Under the pieces are notes generated by a model that did not search any database, was not told where the DNA came from, and saw only the letters and a program-made list of their open reading frames with translations. Positions 1 through 7,409 of a stretch of 38,900 bases of DNA are shown in pieces. Made by a program: the position numbers and the translations under genes. Location: assembly GCA_004297065.1 (NCBI GenBank), contig SCUU01000101.1:1-38900 (forward strand), in the 5' to 3' direction. This DNA is from Gallionellaceae bacterium. Lineage in GTDB: Bacteria; Pseudomonadota; Gammaproteobacteria; Burkholderiales; Gallionellaceae. How positions within the stretch are numbered: the stretch's first letter is position 1; each line of letters begins with the position of its first letter.

Positions 1-198
1 GTGTGATCGGCCAGAACCTTTTATGCCGCTCAATCCAGGCATACTTCACGCTGACTCCCGCGCAAAGTACGCCGCCGCTTTTTTTAGGATGTCGCGCTCC
101 ATCTTGACCCGCGCAAGCTCCGTTCTCAGTCGCGCCAACTCCATTTGCTCCGCGCTCACCGGCTTCGCACCCGCACCGGTCAGCTTGCCGCCCTTGGT
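1..198 (-). mobile_element. IS3-family transposase remnant (orfA 3' end, orfB 5' end)
   Basis: Read on the minus strand, 198 down to 46 encodes the C-terminal end of an IS3-type OrfA: a charged coiled-coil stretch with ELARVKMERDILKKAAAYFA, then a TGA stop at 48-46. A GTG at 49 overlaps this stop (GTGA) and begins an OrfB-like N-terminus (VKYAWIERHKRFWPIT) that runs off the window edge. This orfA/orfB overlap is the usual IS3 frameshift arrangement. The N-terminal helix-turn-helix part of OrfA is missing: similarity stops near 195-200, where the coding repeats of the neighbouring gene begin. The element is therefore truncated at this end. Whether orfB is intact cannot be seen. Family assignment rests on recognised motifs, not a search. 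Confidence 0.8.
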
Positions 199-795
199 GC
201 CAACATCAATTCACTCAGTAATGCGGCGCTTGGTGCTCTTATAGGAACCACATGGGGGATTGGCAATGGTGGTCAAATTCAAGCTATTTCTGCGGCACAA
301 ATCGCAGCGCTAAGCCCCTCACAAATAGGTGTGATTGCAGGCATAAATGTAACTACCGCTAACGGAACTGTTTCCAGCGGCCTCGCTTTTCTTAATACAG
401 GTGCATCGGCAGCGCTTACCAGTGACCCCGCAAAGGTCGCAGCTATTCCGGCTGCCTCTGTGCCGTTTCTCTGGGGGCAACAAATTGTAGATTTGGGCGT
501 CAATATCCAATATCTCAGTAATGCGGCACTCGGTGCACTTACAGGACAACCATTGGTGCTTAGTAGGGGGCAGCAAATTTCAGCCATTACTGCGGCTCAA
601 ATCGCAGTGCTTAGCCCCGCTCAAATAGGCGTGATTGCTGGCATAAATGTGACGCCTTGGGGGGCTTTCTTCAGTGGTCTCGCTTACCTTAATGACGCGG
701 CGCTTAGAAGTTTAAGTGCAGCTCAGATTGCGGTGCTAACAACTACACAAAAAGCTTCGTTATCCGCAGCACAACATACCGCTTGCGGGTGTTAA
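197..795 (+). pseudogene. 3' fragment of a repetitive (AAQIAxLSPxQIG repeat) protein
   Basis: An open frame runs to a TAA at 793-795. From about 197 it encodes two tandem units of about 300 bp each. Both units carry an LSNAALGAL block, an (S/T)AAQIAxLSPxQIGVIAGINV block and a SGLA(F/Y)LN block. Imperfect AAQIAxL-type repeats continue to the C-terminus. The upstream part of the frame, including the only nearby ATG (145), lies in antisense IS3 sequence, so no native start remains. I infer the 5' end of a larger repeat protein was lost by IS insertion or recombination. Ala/Gln/Leu-rich repeats of this sort occur in large secreted or surface proteins, but I do not recognise a specific family and assign no function. 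A rho-independent terminator follows 40 bp downstream. Confidence 0.6.
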
Positions 796-835
796 AGCCC
801 ATAGTAAAAAAAGTTTTCTTTCTGGAAATATATTG

Positions 836-865
836 CCGCCCGTCTTGCACGGGCGGTTTCTTTTT
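836..865 (+). terminator. Rho-independent terminator after the repeat protein
   Basis: A perfect 8-bp stem, CCGCCCGT (836-843) with ACGGGCGG (849-856), encloses a 5-nt loop and is followed by TTTCTTTTT (857-865). It ends the repeat-protein transcript and insulates the trp promoter. Confidence 0.9.
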
Positions 866-891
866 GTAGTGGGATTTTTCAATGGCATTAT

Positions 892-920
892 TTGGTCGGG
901 AGTGCAATTGCTCTTACAAT
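892..920 (+). promoter_or_regulatory. Probable sigma70 promoter of the trpF operon
   Basis: TTGGTC (892-897) and TACAAT (915-920) are separated by 17 bp and match the -35 and -10 consensus well. They lie between the upstream terminator and trpF, predicting a start near 927 and a leader of about 24 nt. No attenuator-like leader peptide or Trp-codon run was seen in this short leader. Confidence 0.6.
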
Positions 921-950
921 GCCGCCTCGTTTTGATTTTCTCTACTTAAC

Positions 951-1583
951 ATGACCCGAATCAAAATCTGCGGCATTACCCGAGAGCAGGGCCTGCGCGC
1001 TGTGGCCAACAGCGGCGCGGATGCCATCGGCCTGGTGTTCTACGCCAAAAGCCCGCGTCATGTGAGCGTGCCGCAAGCCGCACAACTGGCGCGTGCCGTG
1101 CCGCCGTTCGTGACGGTGGTGGGCTTGTTCGTGAATCCGTCGGTCGAATACGTGCGCGAGGTGTTGGCGCAGGTGTCGCTGGATGTGTTGCAGTTCCACG
1201 GCGAAGAGTCGCCGGAATTCTGCGCGCAGTTCGATAAACCCTATTTGAAGGCTTGCCGGGTCAAGGCCGGGGTGGATTTGCTACAATGCGCGACCCGTTA
1301 TGCCGGAGCGCAGGGTTTGCTGCTCGATGCCTACATCGAAGGCACGCATGGCGGTACGGGCGAGCAGTTCGACTGGGCGCTGATCCCGCATGATTTGCCG
1401 CTGCCGGTGATCCTTTCCGGCGGGCTGCATGCGGGGAATGTGGCGGCGGCGATCAAACAAGTGCGGCCTTACGCGGTGGACGTGTCCAGCGGCGTGGAGG
1501 CCGGCAAGGGAATCAAGGATGCGGCGCAGGTCGCCGCGTTCATCAAAGAGGTTAAAGACGTTGACTTACAACTATCCAGATAG
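951..1583 (+). CDS. trpF: Phosphoribosylanthranilate isomerase
   Basis: Converts N-(5-phosphoribosyl)anthranilate to the ribulose form in cytoplasmic tryptophan synthesis. The 210-residue protein has the usual single-domain (beta/alpha)8 length. The family motifs are present in order: KICGIT with the catalytic Cys7, QFHGEE near 81-86, the acid residue Asp126, the HGGTG...FDW loop (133-142), a GGL phosphate-binding turn near 157-159, and DVSSGVE (177-183) close to the C-terminus. The ATG at 951 gives a normal N-terminus ([10 protein letters not shown]). trpF leads the operon and its last 23 nt overlap the trpB start, implying translational coupling. trpF next to trpB/trpA, apart from trpC/D/E, is typical of betaproteobacteria. 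Confidence 0.97.
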   Translation: MTRIKICGITREQGLRAVANSGADAIGLVFYAKSPRHVSVPQAAQLARAVPPFVTVVGLFVNPSVEYVREVLAQVSLDVLQFHGEESPEFCAQFDKPYLKACRVKAGVDLLQCATRYAGAQGLLLDAYIEGTHGGTGEQFDWALIPHDLPLPVILSGGLHAGNVAAAIKQVRPYAVDVSSGVEAGKGIKDAAQVAAFIKEVKDVDLQLSR

Positions 1584-2760
1584 CACCGGTCACTTCGAGC
1601 AATTCGGCGGCATCTACATGGCCGAGACGCTCATCCCCGCCGTGGAAGAATTGCGCCAGCAGTATTTACGCTTCCGCGACGATCCCGAATTCAAGGCCGA
1701 GTTCGCCTACGAATTGAAGCACTACGTCGGGCGTCCCAGCCCGATCTATCACGCCAAGCGTCTGTCGGACGAATTGGGCGGCGCGCAGATTTACCTGAAG
1801 CGCGAAGACCTGAATCACACCGGCGCGCACAAGATCAATAACGCCATCGGTCAAGCGTTGCTGGCAAAAAGAATGGGCAAGAAGCGCGTGATCGCCGAAA
1901 CCGGCGCGGGCATGCACGGCGTGGCGACGGCCACGGTGGCCGCGCGCTTCGGCATGGAGTGCATCGTGTATATGGGCGCGGAAGACATCCAGCGTCAGGC
2001 GGCCAATGTGTTCCGCATGAAGCTGCTGGGGGCAACCGTGGTTCCCGTGGAAAGCGGCTCGCGCACGCTCAAGGACGCCTGCAACGAAGCCATACGCGAC
2101 TGGGTCACCAACGTCGAGAGTACCTTCTACATCTTCGGCACGGCGGCAGGCCCGCATCCGTACCCGATGATGGTGCGCGATTTCCAGCGCGTGATCGGCG
2201 ACGAAGCCCGTGTGCAGATGCCGGAGATGATAGGCCGCCAGCCGGATGCGGTGATCGCCTGCGTCGGCGGCGGTTCCAACGCCATCGGCCTGTTCTATCC
2301 CTACATCGAAGTGCCTGATGTGCAGATCATTGGCGTGGAAGCGGGCGGTCACGGCATCGCCAGCGGCAAGCACGCCGCGCCGCTTACCGGTAATGCCAAG
2401 GTCGGCGTGCTGCACGGCAATAAGGTGTATCTGATGCAGGACGAGGACGGTCAGATCATCGAGACGCATTCCATCTCCGCCGGACTGGACTACCCCGGCG
2501 TCGGCCCCGAGCATTGCCTGTTGAAGGACATCGGTCGCGCGCAGTATGTCGCGATCAACGACGACGAAGCCATCGCCGCGTTCGATGCGCTGTGCCGTTT
2601 TGAGGGCATCATCCCCGCGCTGGAATCCAGCCACGCGCTGGCGCATGCGATGAAGATCGCACCGACCATGAGCAAAGATAAAGTGCTGCTGGTGAATCTC
2701 TCCGGTCGCGGGGATAAGGATATGAATACGGTGGCGAAGTTGAAGGGGATCACGCTCTAA
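1561..2760 (+). CDS. trpB: Tryptophan synthase beta chain
   Basis: PLP enzyme that condenses indole with serine to give tryptophan; it acts in an alpha2beta2 complex with TrpA. I place the start at the TTG at 1561. It yields [17 protein letters not shown], the conserved TrpB N-terminus, and a 399-residue protein close to the usual 397. An AAAGAGG ribosome site sits about 10 nt upstream. A longer reading from 1429 lies inside trpF and would not be TrpB-like. The first in-frame ATG (1618) would remove conserved residues. The PLP lysine is Lys91 in HTGAHK, and the phosphate loop GGGSNA lies in the middle of the protein. The gene overlaps trpF by 23 nt. trpA does not follow directly: a repeat pair and a HicB-like gene intervene. 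Confidence 0.96.
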   Translation: MTYNYPDSTGHFEQFGGIYMAETLIPAVEELRQQYLRFRDDPEFKAEFAYELKHYVGRPSPIYHAKRLSDELGGAQIYLKREDLNHTGAHKINNAIGQALLAKRMGKKRVIAETGAGMHGVATATVAARFGMECIVYMGAEDIQRQAANVFRMKLLGATVVPVESGSRTLKDACNEAIRDWVTNVESTFYIFGTAAGPHPYPMMVRDFQRVIGDEARVQMPEMIGRQPDAVIACVGGGSNAIGLFYPYIEVPDVQIIGVEAGGHGIASGKHAAPLTGNAKVGVLHGNKVYLMQDEDGQIIETHSISAGLDYPGVGPEHCLLKDIGRAQYVAINDDEAIAAFDALCRFEGIIPALESSHALAHAMKIAPTMSKDKVLLVNLSGRGDKDMNTVAKLKGITL

Positions 2761-2777
2761 GATGGAAATGCTGTTTT

Positions 2778-2902
2778 GTCATTCCCGCGCAGGCGGGAAT
2801 CCAGCGAAAAAATATATTTTCCGCGAAGCGGACAAAATCAGATGTTGTCCCGCGTTGCGGGGAATGCTTAACTTTCTGGATTCCCGCCTGCGCGGGAATG
2901 AC
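2778..2902. repeat. REPIN-like pair of dRS3-type inverted repeats
   Basis: Two identical 27-bp arms (2778-2804 and 2876-2902) lie in inverted orientation around about 71 bp. Each arm has the core ATTCCCGCGCAGGCGGGAAT, itself a palindrome of the type ATTCCC-N8-GGGAAT, the form described for Neisseria dRS3 repeats. A single-stranded copy could fold into a long hairpin. The element fills the gap between trpB and the HicB-like gene and ends 16 bp before that gene's start. It has no coding content. Confidence 0.85.
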
Positions 2903-2918
2903 GGTGAAGGAGGAATAA

Positions 2919-3128
2919 ATGGAGCGCTATGAAATTATTCTTTACTGGAGTGCCGAAGATTCCGTTTTTATCGCCGAGGTTCCCGAGTTGTCCGGCTGCA
3001 TGGCGCACGGCGATACTCAAGAGGAAGCTCTGGCAAATGTAAAAGAAGCGATGCACTTGTGGATTGATACGGCGCGTGAGTTTGGCGATCCGGTTCCCGA
3101 GCCACGTGCGCATCTGATGTATGCTTGA
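2919..3128 (+). CDS. HicB-like (UPF0150) small protein, orphan
   Basis: A 69-residue protein with the HicB antitoxin partial RNase-H-like fold signature: YEIILYWSAEDSVFIAEVPELSGCMAHGDTQEEALANVKEA. A strong ribosome site (AAGGAGGA) lies 5-6 nt before the ATG. In standard systems HicB neutralises the HicA mRNA interferase. Here no HicA-like double-stranded-RNA-binding ORF was seen on either side, because trpB precedes and trpA follows by 28 nt. The C-terminus lacks an obvious DNA-binding extension, so it may be a stand-alone HicB-like protein, which is common. Its place inside the trp operon, beside a REPIN-like repeat, suggests late insertion. A toxin-antitoxin role is not supported by the visible sequence. 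Confidence 0.8.
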   Translation: MERYEIILYWSAEDSVFIAEVPELSGCMAHGDTQEEALANVKEAMHLWIDTAREFGDPVPEPRAHLMYA

Positions 3129-3156
3129 ACTGAATTTATCAAGGAACAAATAAGCA

Positions 3157-3954
3157 ATGAGCCGTATTCAAGCAACCTTCGACAAGCTCAAACAGCAACA
3201 GCGCAAAGCGCTCATCCCCTTCATCACCGCAGGCGACCCCTCGCAGCAACTCACCGTGCCGCTGATGCACGGTCTGGTAGCGGCGGGTGCGGATGTGCTC
3301 GAACTGGGCGTGCCGTTCTCCGACCCGATGGCGGACGGCCCGGTGATCCAGCGCGCTTCCGAGCGCGCGCTCAAGCACGGCATGTCGCTGCGCGGCGTGC
3401 TGGGCATGGTGGCGGAGTTCCGCAAGCAGGATGCGACGACCCCCGTGGTGCTGATGGGGTACGGCAACCCGATCGAGGCCATGGGCTGGGAAGTGTTTGC
3501 ACAGCGCTGCGCCGAAGTTGGCGTGGACGGTGTGCTGACGGTGGATTTCCCGCCGGAAGAAAGCCACGAGGCGTTCGAGCATCTGCAGCGCCACAACATC
3601 GCGCCGATTTTCCTGCTGGCGCCGACCACCAACGAAGCGCGCATAGCCCAGGTCGCCAAGCTGGCGCGCGGTTACGTGTATTACGTCTCGCTCAAGGGCG
3701 TGACTGGCGCGGGCAACCTCGACCTGTCGGCCATCGAGCAGAAACTGCCGCAACTGCGCAAGCACATCAAGCTGCCCATCGGGGTAGGCTTCGGCATCCG
3801 CGATGCGGCGACGGCCAAGGCGGTGTCCAAGCTGTGCGACGGCGTGGTGGTGGGCAGCCGCATCGTGCAGGAAATCGAAAACTCGAACGAACAGAATGTG
3901 GTCGCCAATGTCGGCAAACTGGTAAAAGAGTTGAGGCTGGCAATCGATCAATAA
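3157..3954 (+). CDS. trpA: Tryptophan synthase alpha chain
   Basis: Cleaves indole-3-glycerol phosphate to indole and glyceraldehyde 3-phosphate, passing indole to TrpB through the inter-subunit tunnel. The 265-residue TIM barrel is of normal length. Catalytic Glu49 is in [15 protein letters not shown], with Asp60 also in place. The phosphate-binding segment [13 protein letters not shown] and the VVVGSRIV strand follow near the C-terminus. The ATG at 3157 gives the usual [11 protein letters not shown] start. It follows the HicB-like gene by 28 nt and is followed by a repeat element before accD. All reading is on one strand with no obvious terminator, so co-transcription from the trpF promoter is likely. 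Confidence 0.97.
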   Translation: MSRIQATFDKLKQQQRKALIPFITAGDPSQQLTVPLMHGLVAAGADVLELGVPFSDPMADGPVIQRASERALKHGMSLRGVLGMVAEFRKQDATTPVVLMGYGNPIEAMGWEVFAQRCAEVGVDGVLTVDFPPEESHEAFEHLQRHNIAPIFLLAPTTNEARIAQVAKLARGYVYYVSLKGVTGAGNLDLSAIEQKLPQLRKHIKLPIGVGFGIRDAATAKAVSKLCDGVVVGSRIVQEIENSNEQNVVANVGKLVKELRLAIDQ

Positions 3955-3962
3955 AAACCTTA

Positions 3963-4053
3963 TCCACAGATTACGCAGATTTAAACCAACACCTTCAATA
4001 TGATTTGGCAGTTAATCTGCGTCAATCTGCGTCAATCTGCGTAATCTGCGGAC
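3963..4053. repeat. Inverted-repeat element with iterated TCTGCGT units
   Basis: The left arm, TCCACAGATTACGCAGATT (from 3963), is the near-complement of the right arm ending AATCTGCGTAATCTGCGGAC (4034-4053). The right arm is expanded by two extra 10-bp steps of GTCAATCTGC (4021-4040). Similar CCACAGATTACxCAGATT elements are dispersed in many proteobacterial genomes. It lies between trpA and accD, ending 21 bp before the accD ribosome site, with no coding content. Confidence 0.8.
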
Positions 4054-4085
4054 AAAAAGATTTTAAGCGTTTCAAGGAGAACACC

Positions 4086-4970
4086 ATGAGCTGGTTCCAA
4101 AAACTGTTGCCCCCCAAGATCAAACGCCGCGAAGACTCCGACATCAAGAAGAGCGTGCCGGACGGTCTGTGGCACAAATGCCCGTCCTGCGAGGCGGTGC
4201 TGTACCACGCCGATCTGGAAAAGAATCACAGCGTCTGCCCCAAGTGCAACCACCATCACCGCATTACCGCGCGTACCCGTCTGGATTGGTTGTTGGACAA
4301 CGAAGGCCGCTTTGAAATTGGCGCGGAGGTGTTGCCCGTCGATACGCTGAAATTCAAGGATCAGAAAAAATACAGCGACCGTCTGGCCGACGCCAAACGC
4401 AACACCGGCGAAGACGATTCGGTGATCGTGTTACAGGGCAGCATCCACGCCTTGCCGGTGGTGGTCGCCGCGTTCGAGTTCACCTTCATGGGCGGCTCGA
4501 TGGGCTCGGTCGCGGGCGAGCGTTTCGTGCGCGGTGTGCAAGTCGCGCTGGAGCAGAAGTGCCCGTTTATCTGCTTCTCCGCCAGCGGCGGTGCGCGTAT
4601 GCAGGAAGGCCTGTTGTCGCTGATGCAGATGGCCAAGACCAGCGCCGCACTCACGCAACTCAGCCAAGACAGGCTGCCGTTCATTTCCGTACTCACCGAC
4701 CCCACCATGGGCGGCGTTTCCGCCAGCTTCGCCTTTCTGGGCGACGTGGTGATCGCCGAACCCGGCGCACTCATCGGCTTTGCCGGTGCGCGCGTGATCC
4801 AGCAGACCGTGCGCGAGACCTTGCCGGACGGTTTTCAGCGCGCCGAGTTCCTGTTGGAACACGGCGCCATCGACATGATCGTGGACAGACGCGAGATGCG
4901 CGACCAGCTGGCTACGTTGATCACGCTGCTGACCAAGCAGGATGCGGTGGCGAAGCTGGAGGCGGCTTAA
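4086..4970 (+). CDS. accD: Acetyl-CoA carboxylase carboxyltransferase, beta subunit
   Basis: Beta half of the carboxyltransferase that moves CO2 from biotin to acetyl-CoA, making malonyl-CoA for fatty-acid synthesis; it works with AccA, which is not in this window. The N-terminal zinc ribbon is intact (Cys32, Cys35, Cys51, Cys54). The crotonase-like domain follows with [18 protein letters not shown] and [11 protein letters not shown], which form the acyl-CoA site and oxyanion hole. I start at the ATG at 4086 ([12 protein letters not shown]) because AAGGAGA lies 6 nt upstream and the 294-residue product is the family size. The open frame does extend to 3834 but crosses trpA and the repeat. It is followed by another repeat and folC, the common betaproteobacterial order. 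Confidence 0.97.
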   Translation: MSWFQKLLPPKIKRREDSDIKKSVPDGLWHKCPSCEAVLYHADLEKNHSVCPKCNHHHRITARTRLDWLLDNEGRFEIGAEVLPVDTLKFKDQKKYSDRLADAKRNTGEDDSVIVLQGSIHALPVVVAAFEFTFMGGSMGSVAGERFVRGVQVALEQKCPFICFSASGGARMQEGLLSLMQMAKTSAALTQLSQDRLPFISVLTDPTMGGVSASFAFLGDVVIAEPGALIGFAGARVIQQTVRETLPDGFQRAEFLLEHGAIDMIVDRREMRDQLATLITLLTKQDAVAKLEAA

Positions 4971-4985
4971 AGGTGGTTTTGGCAT

Positions 4986-5000
4986 GCAGGAAAATCCTGC
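4986..5000. repeat. Short hairpin after accD
   Basis: GCAGGA (4986-4991) and TCCTGC (4995-5000) form a perfect 6-bp stem with an AAA loop, 16 bp after the accD stop. There is no T-run, so it is not an evident terminator. Confidence 0.5.
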
Positions 5001-5001
5001 T

Positions 5002-5095
5002 GTCCACGAAATACACGAAAAGCACGAAACTGCCGTGCCGAAGATGGATGCCGAACATGTTTAAACTTTTCGTGACTTTCGTGCTTTTCGTGGAC
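5002..5095. repeat. Inverted repeat with CACGAAA iterations
   Basis: The 28-nt arms 5002-5029 and 5068-5095 are near-perfect complements. Each is built from iterated CACGAAA heptamers starting with GTCCACGAAA. The intervening 38 bp has no coding signal. Such (CACGAAA)n elements are dispersed repeats in many Gram-negative genomes. It occupies nearly the whole accD-folC gap. Confidence 0.8.
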
Positions 5096-5117
5096 AAATG
5101 AGATTCTGACTTTTTCG

Positions 5118-6713
5118 ATGACCGCATCTCTCGCCGACTGGCTGACCTACCTCGAATCCCTGCATCCCAAAACCATCGCGCTCGGTCTGGAGCGTGTGGC
5201 ACAAGTCAAGCAGCGGCTGAATCTGCTGCCTGATTTTTCCATCATCATCGTCGGCGGCACCAACGGCAAGGGCTCGGTGTGCGCGATGCTGGAGAGCATC
5301 CTGCATGCAGCCGGATATAAGGTCGGCTGCTATACCTCGCCGCATCTGCTGGATTACAACGAGCGTGTGCGCATCGGCAAGCAGCAGGCGACTGATGCGG
5401 AGTTGTGTGCTGCGTTTGCGGCGATTGAGTTGGCACGCAAAGGACGGTCGGTGGATAGCCAAGATTCTTCCCTCATCCCGGCCTTCCCCCAAGGGGGGAA
5501 GGAGCAAAAGCCTCCTCTCCCACCGGGAGAGGGTTGGGGTGAGGGAGCTCTCCCTGATATCCCGCTCACCTATTTCGAGTTCGGCACGCTGGCTGCGATG
5601 CAGTGTTTCATCGTCCACAAGGTGGATGTCGCCATCCTCGAAGTGGGGCTGGGCGGCAGGCTGGATGCGGTGAATGTGTTCGATGCGGATTGTGCGGTGG
5701 TGACCAGCATCGATATCGATCACACGGATTATCTGGGCGATACGCGCGAACAGATCGCGTTCGAGAAGGCGGGCATCTTCCGCAAGGGGCGGGTGGCGGT
5801 GTTCGGCGACCGCGATATGCCGCAGGCGATACGCACGCAGGCGGATAAGGTCGGTGCGGAGTTGTGGTGCATTGGCGGCGAGTTCGGTTATCAACTTCCC
5901 TCACCCGCAAGCGGGATAACCAGCGACTTGGCCGACGTTTCTGGGCGGCCTAATCGAATGGCTAGTAGTTATATCAGAGGGGTTGGGGGTGAGGGCTCTC
6001 GCCAAGAAAGTGCTTTCCCCACCCTAACCCTGAAGGAACAACTAGCCATTCGACTAGGCGGGCAAGAGGCGCCCGCCAAGTCGCTGGTTATCCCCCAAAG
6101 GGAGAGGGAACAAAACCAAATGCAGTGGGACTATCGCGGCAAGTCAGGCACACGCAGCGCCTTGCCTTTCCCCGCGTTGCGTGGCGCATTTCAGTTGAAC
6201 AACGCGAGCACGGCGCTGGCGGCGCTGGATGCGTTGAGAGAAAAACTGCCAGTGAGTATGGATGCGGCGCGGCGCGGGCTGGTGGAGGTGCTGCTGTCTG
6301 CACGCTTCCAGATGGTTCCCGGCAAGCCTGCATTGATCCTCGATGTGGCGCATAACCCGCATGCGGCGAAATCGTTGGCGCAGAATCTGGCGGCGTTGCC
6401 GCCATGCCCCAAGACCTACGCGGTAATCGCCATGCTCAAAGATAAAGACATGGCGGGTGTGATCGCCGCGCTGAAGCCGCAGGTGGATGTGTGGTTGGTG
6501 GCGGGTATTGACGTCCCGCGCGGCGCATCGGCAGAGGAGTTGGGGCAGGTGGTGCGGGATGCCGGAGCGGGCGAGGTGCTGAGCTTCTCCACAGCCACCG
6601 GGGCTTTGCATCACGCCTATAATCGGGCGGGTGAAAATGATAGAATCCTCGCCCTCGGTTCATTCTATACGGTAGCGGAAGTGATGCGCGCTCGCGGCCT
6701 GCGTAGCGCCTGA
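5118..6713 (+). CDS. folC: Folylpolyglutamate/dihydrofolate synthase with two repeat-derived inserts
   Basis: Adds glutamate to dihydropteroate and folates in the cytoplasm, using ATP. The Mur-ligase-like ATP site GGTNGKGS (46-53), TSPHL, YFEFGT, EVGLGGRLDAVN, the DHTDYLG Mg site, the FQLNNAS hinge and the C-terminal LDVAHNPHA are all present in order. The product is 531 residues, whereas the family is usually about 420-435. The excess is two in-frame inserts: residues about 110-147 (nt about 5448-5560), and about 259-333 (nt about 5891-6114). Both are translated dispersed repeats (proline/glycine-rich, low complexity) and fall between conserved blocks. No stop codon or frameshift results, so the gene is probably functional, but this is not proven. 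No clear ribosome site precedes the ATG. Confidence 0.9.
   Translation: MTASLADWLTYLESLHPKTIALGLERVAQVKQRLNLLPDFSIIIVGGTNGKGSVCAMLESILHAAGYKVGCYTSPHLLDYNERVRIGKQQATDAELCAAFAAIELARKGRSVDSQDSSLIPAFPQGGKEQKPPLPPGEGWGEGALPDIPLTYFEFGTLAAMQCFIVHKVDVAILEVGLGGRLDAVNVFDADCAVVTSIDIDHTDYLGDTREQIAFEKAGIFRKGRVAVFGDRDMPQAIRTQADKVGAELWCIGGEFGYQLPSPASGITSDLADVSGRPNRMASSYIRGVGGEGSRQESAFPTLTLKEQLAIRLGGQEAPAKSLVIPQREREQNQMQWDYRGKSGTRSALPFPALRGAFQLNNASTALAALDALREKLPVSMDAARRGLVEVLLSARFQMVPGKPALILDVAHNPHAAKSLAQNLAALPPCPKTYAVIAMLKDKDMAGVIAALKPQVDVWLVAGIDVPRGASAEELGQVVRDAGAGEVLSFSTATGALHHAYNRAGENDRILALGSFYTVAEVMRARGLRSA
5482..5532. repeat. Twin-hairpin dispersed repeat inside folC (insert 1)
   Basis: Two consecutive hairpins lie in coding sequence: CCTTCCCCC (5482-5490) with GGGGGAAGG (5494-5502), and CCTCTCCC (5514-5521) with GGGAGAGG (5525-5532). 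Flanking ccctcatccc and ggggtgaggg add outer complementarity. It encodes the PPLPPGEGWGEG-type peptide of FolC insert 1. Such C/G-rich twin hairpins are normally intergenic. Confidence 0.8.
5916..5972 (-). repeat. Palindromic element, copy A (inside folC, reverse orientation)
   Basis: Reverse-strand copy of a dispersed palindrome. Its ends read ATAACCAGCGACTTGG (from 5916) and GAATGGCTAGTAGTTAT (to 5972). In the element's own orientation the left stem segment is CGATT and the right is AGTCG, including one G-U pair. It forms an inverted pair with copy B 65 bp downstream, and the two are the core of FolC insert 2. Confidence 0.85.
6038..6091 (+). repeat. Palindromic element, copy B (inside folC)
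   Basis: Forward copy: ACTAGCCATTCGACTAGG on the left (from 6041) and CCAAGTCGCTGGTTAT on the right (to 6091), with a central GGCGGGC/GCCCGCC pairing. Stem segments are CGACT (6051-6055) and AGTCG (6079-6083). It is translated in frame as part of FolC insert 2. Confidence 0.9.
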
Positions 6714-6731
6714 GTTTCGCGCAGATACACG

Positions 6732-7397
6732 ATGGCAAAACAATTGACTGCGGACGAAGAGTCCATCCTGAAGCGACAAGCCCGTCGCCGTTTGATCGGT
6801 GCGGTGGCGTTGACTACGGCAGTGGTGGTGATTCTGCCTATGGTGTTCGACGGCGAACCGCCTTCGACGGCGGTGAACGACATCGAGTTGCGCATTCCGG
6901 ATAAGGATAAGGTCGGCGAATTTCAATCCGGCCCGGCAGTGTCGGCGGTGAGTGCCCCTGCTGTAGCGGCGCAGGTTTCTGCTCCGGTGGCGGCTTCTGC
7001 GGCTGCGACCGCCCCTATGATTGTGGTGCCTGTTGCTTCCGCACCCGTTGCGGCATCAGCCGCTCCTGCGCCAGTGCAAACGGGGAAGGTCGAACACGCC
7101 AAGGCCGAGGCAAAGCCCAAAGTGGAAACCAATCACAAGGCCGAAGTTAAGTCGGCTACCCATGCCGTGCCGCAGTCCGGCTTTGTGGTGCAAATCGGCG
7201 CGTTTTCGAATGCGGATACCGCCAAAAACTTGCAGGCGAAATTGGGCAAGCAGGGGTTCCATGTTTATACCGAAAAAATTGGACACAATGTTCGTGTGCG
7301 CGTGGGCAGTTTCCCTACGCGTGCAGCGGCCGAGAAGGCGCGCCACAAGCTGGAGTCTCAGGGGTTGCACCCCAACGTGGTCAATCTGGGAAACTGA
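6732..7397 (+). CDS. SPOR-domain membrane protein (DedD-like)
   Basis: Single-pass inner-membrane protein with a periplasmic peptidoglycan-binding SPOR domain. Residues 1-20 are cytoplasmic and basic near the membrane (KRQARRR). Residues about 21-38 form the membrane helix. Residues about 60-150 are an Ala/Pro/Val-rich linker. Residues about 150-221 are a SPOR domain (FVVQIGAFSNADTAKNLQAKL ... VRVRVGSF ... AEKARHKLE). SPOR domains bind denuded glycan at division septa, so a role in cell division or envelope constriction is inferred. Its place between folC and cvpA matches dedD of other proteobacteria. It follows folC by 18 nt and precedes cvpA by 12 nt. I leave the symbol empty because several SPOR proteins share this layout. 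Confidence 0.9.
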   Translation: MAKQLTADEESILKRQARRRLIGAVALTTAVVVILPMVFDGEPPSTAVNDIELRIPDKDKVGEFQSGPAVSAVSAPAVAAQVSAPVAASAAATAPMIVVPVASAPVAASAAPAPVQTGKVEHAKAEAKPKVETNHKAEVKSATHAVPQSGFVVQIGAFSNADTAKNLQAKLGKQGFHVYTEKIGHNVRVRVGSFPTRAAAEKARHKLESQGLHPNVVNLGN

Positions 7398-7409
7398 TTT
7401 GTTAGCGCG

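Noticed and set aside
2919-3128. Complete HicAB toxin-antitoxin system
   Set aside because: Only the HicB-like half is present; trpB and trpA occupy both flanks with no HicA ORF.
4012-4053. CRISPR array in the trpA/accD gap
   Set aside because: The 10-bp iterations have no spacers and the element is an inverted repeat; no cas genes were seen.
3834-4085. N-terminal extension of accD
   Set aside because: It crosses the trpA 3' end and an inverted repeat; the ATG at 4086 gives the conserved AccD start with a ribosome site.
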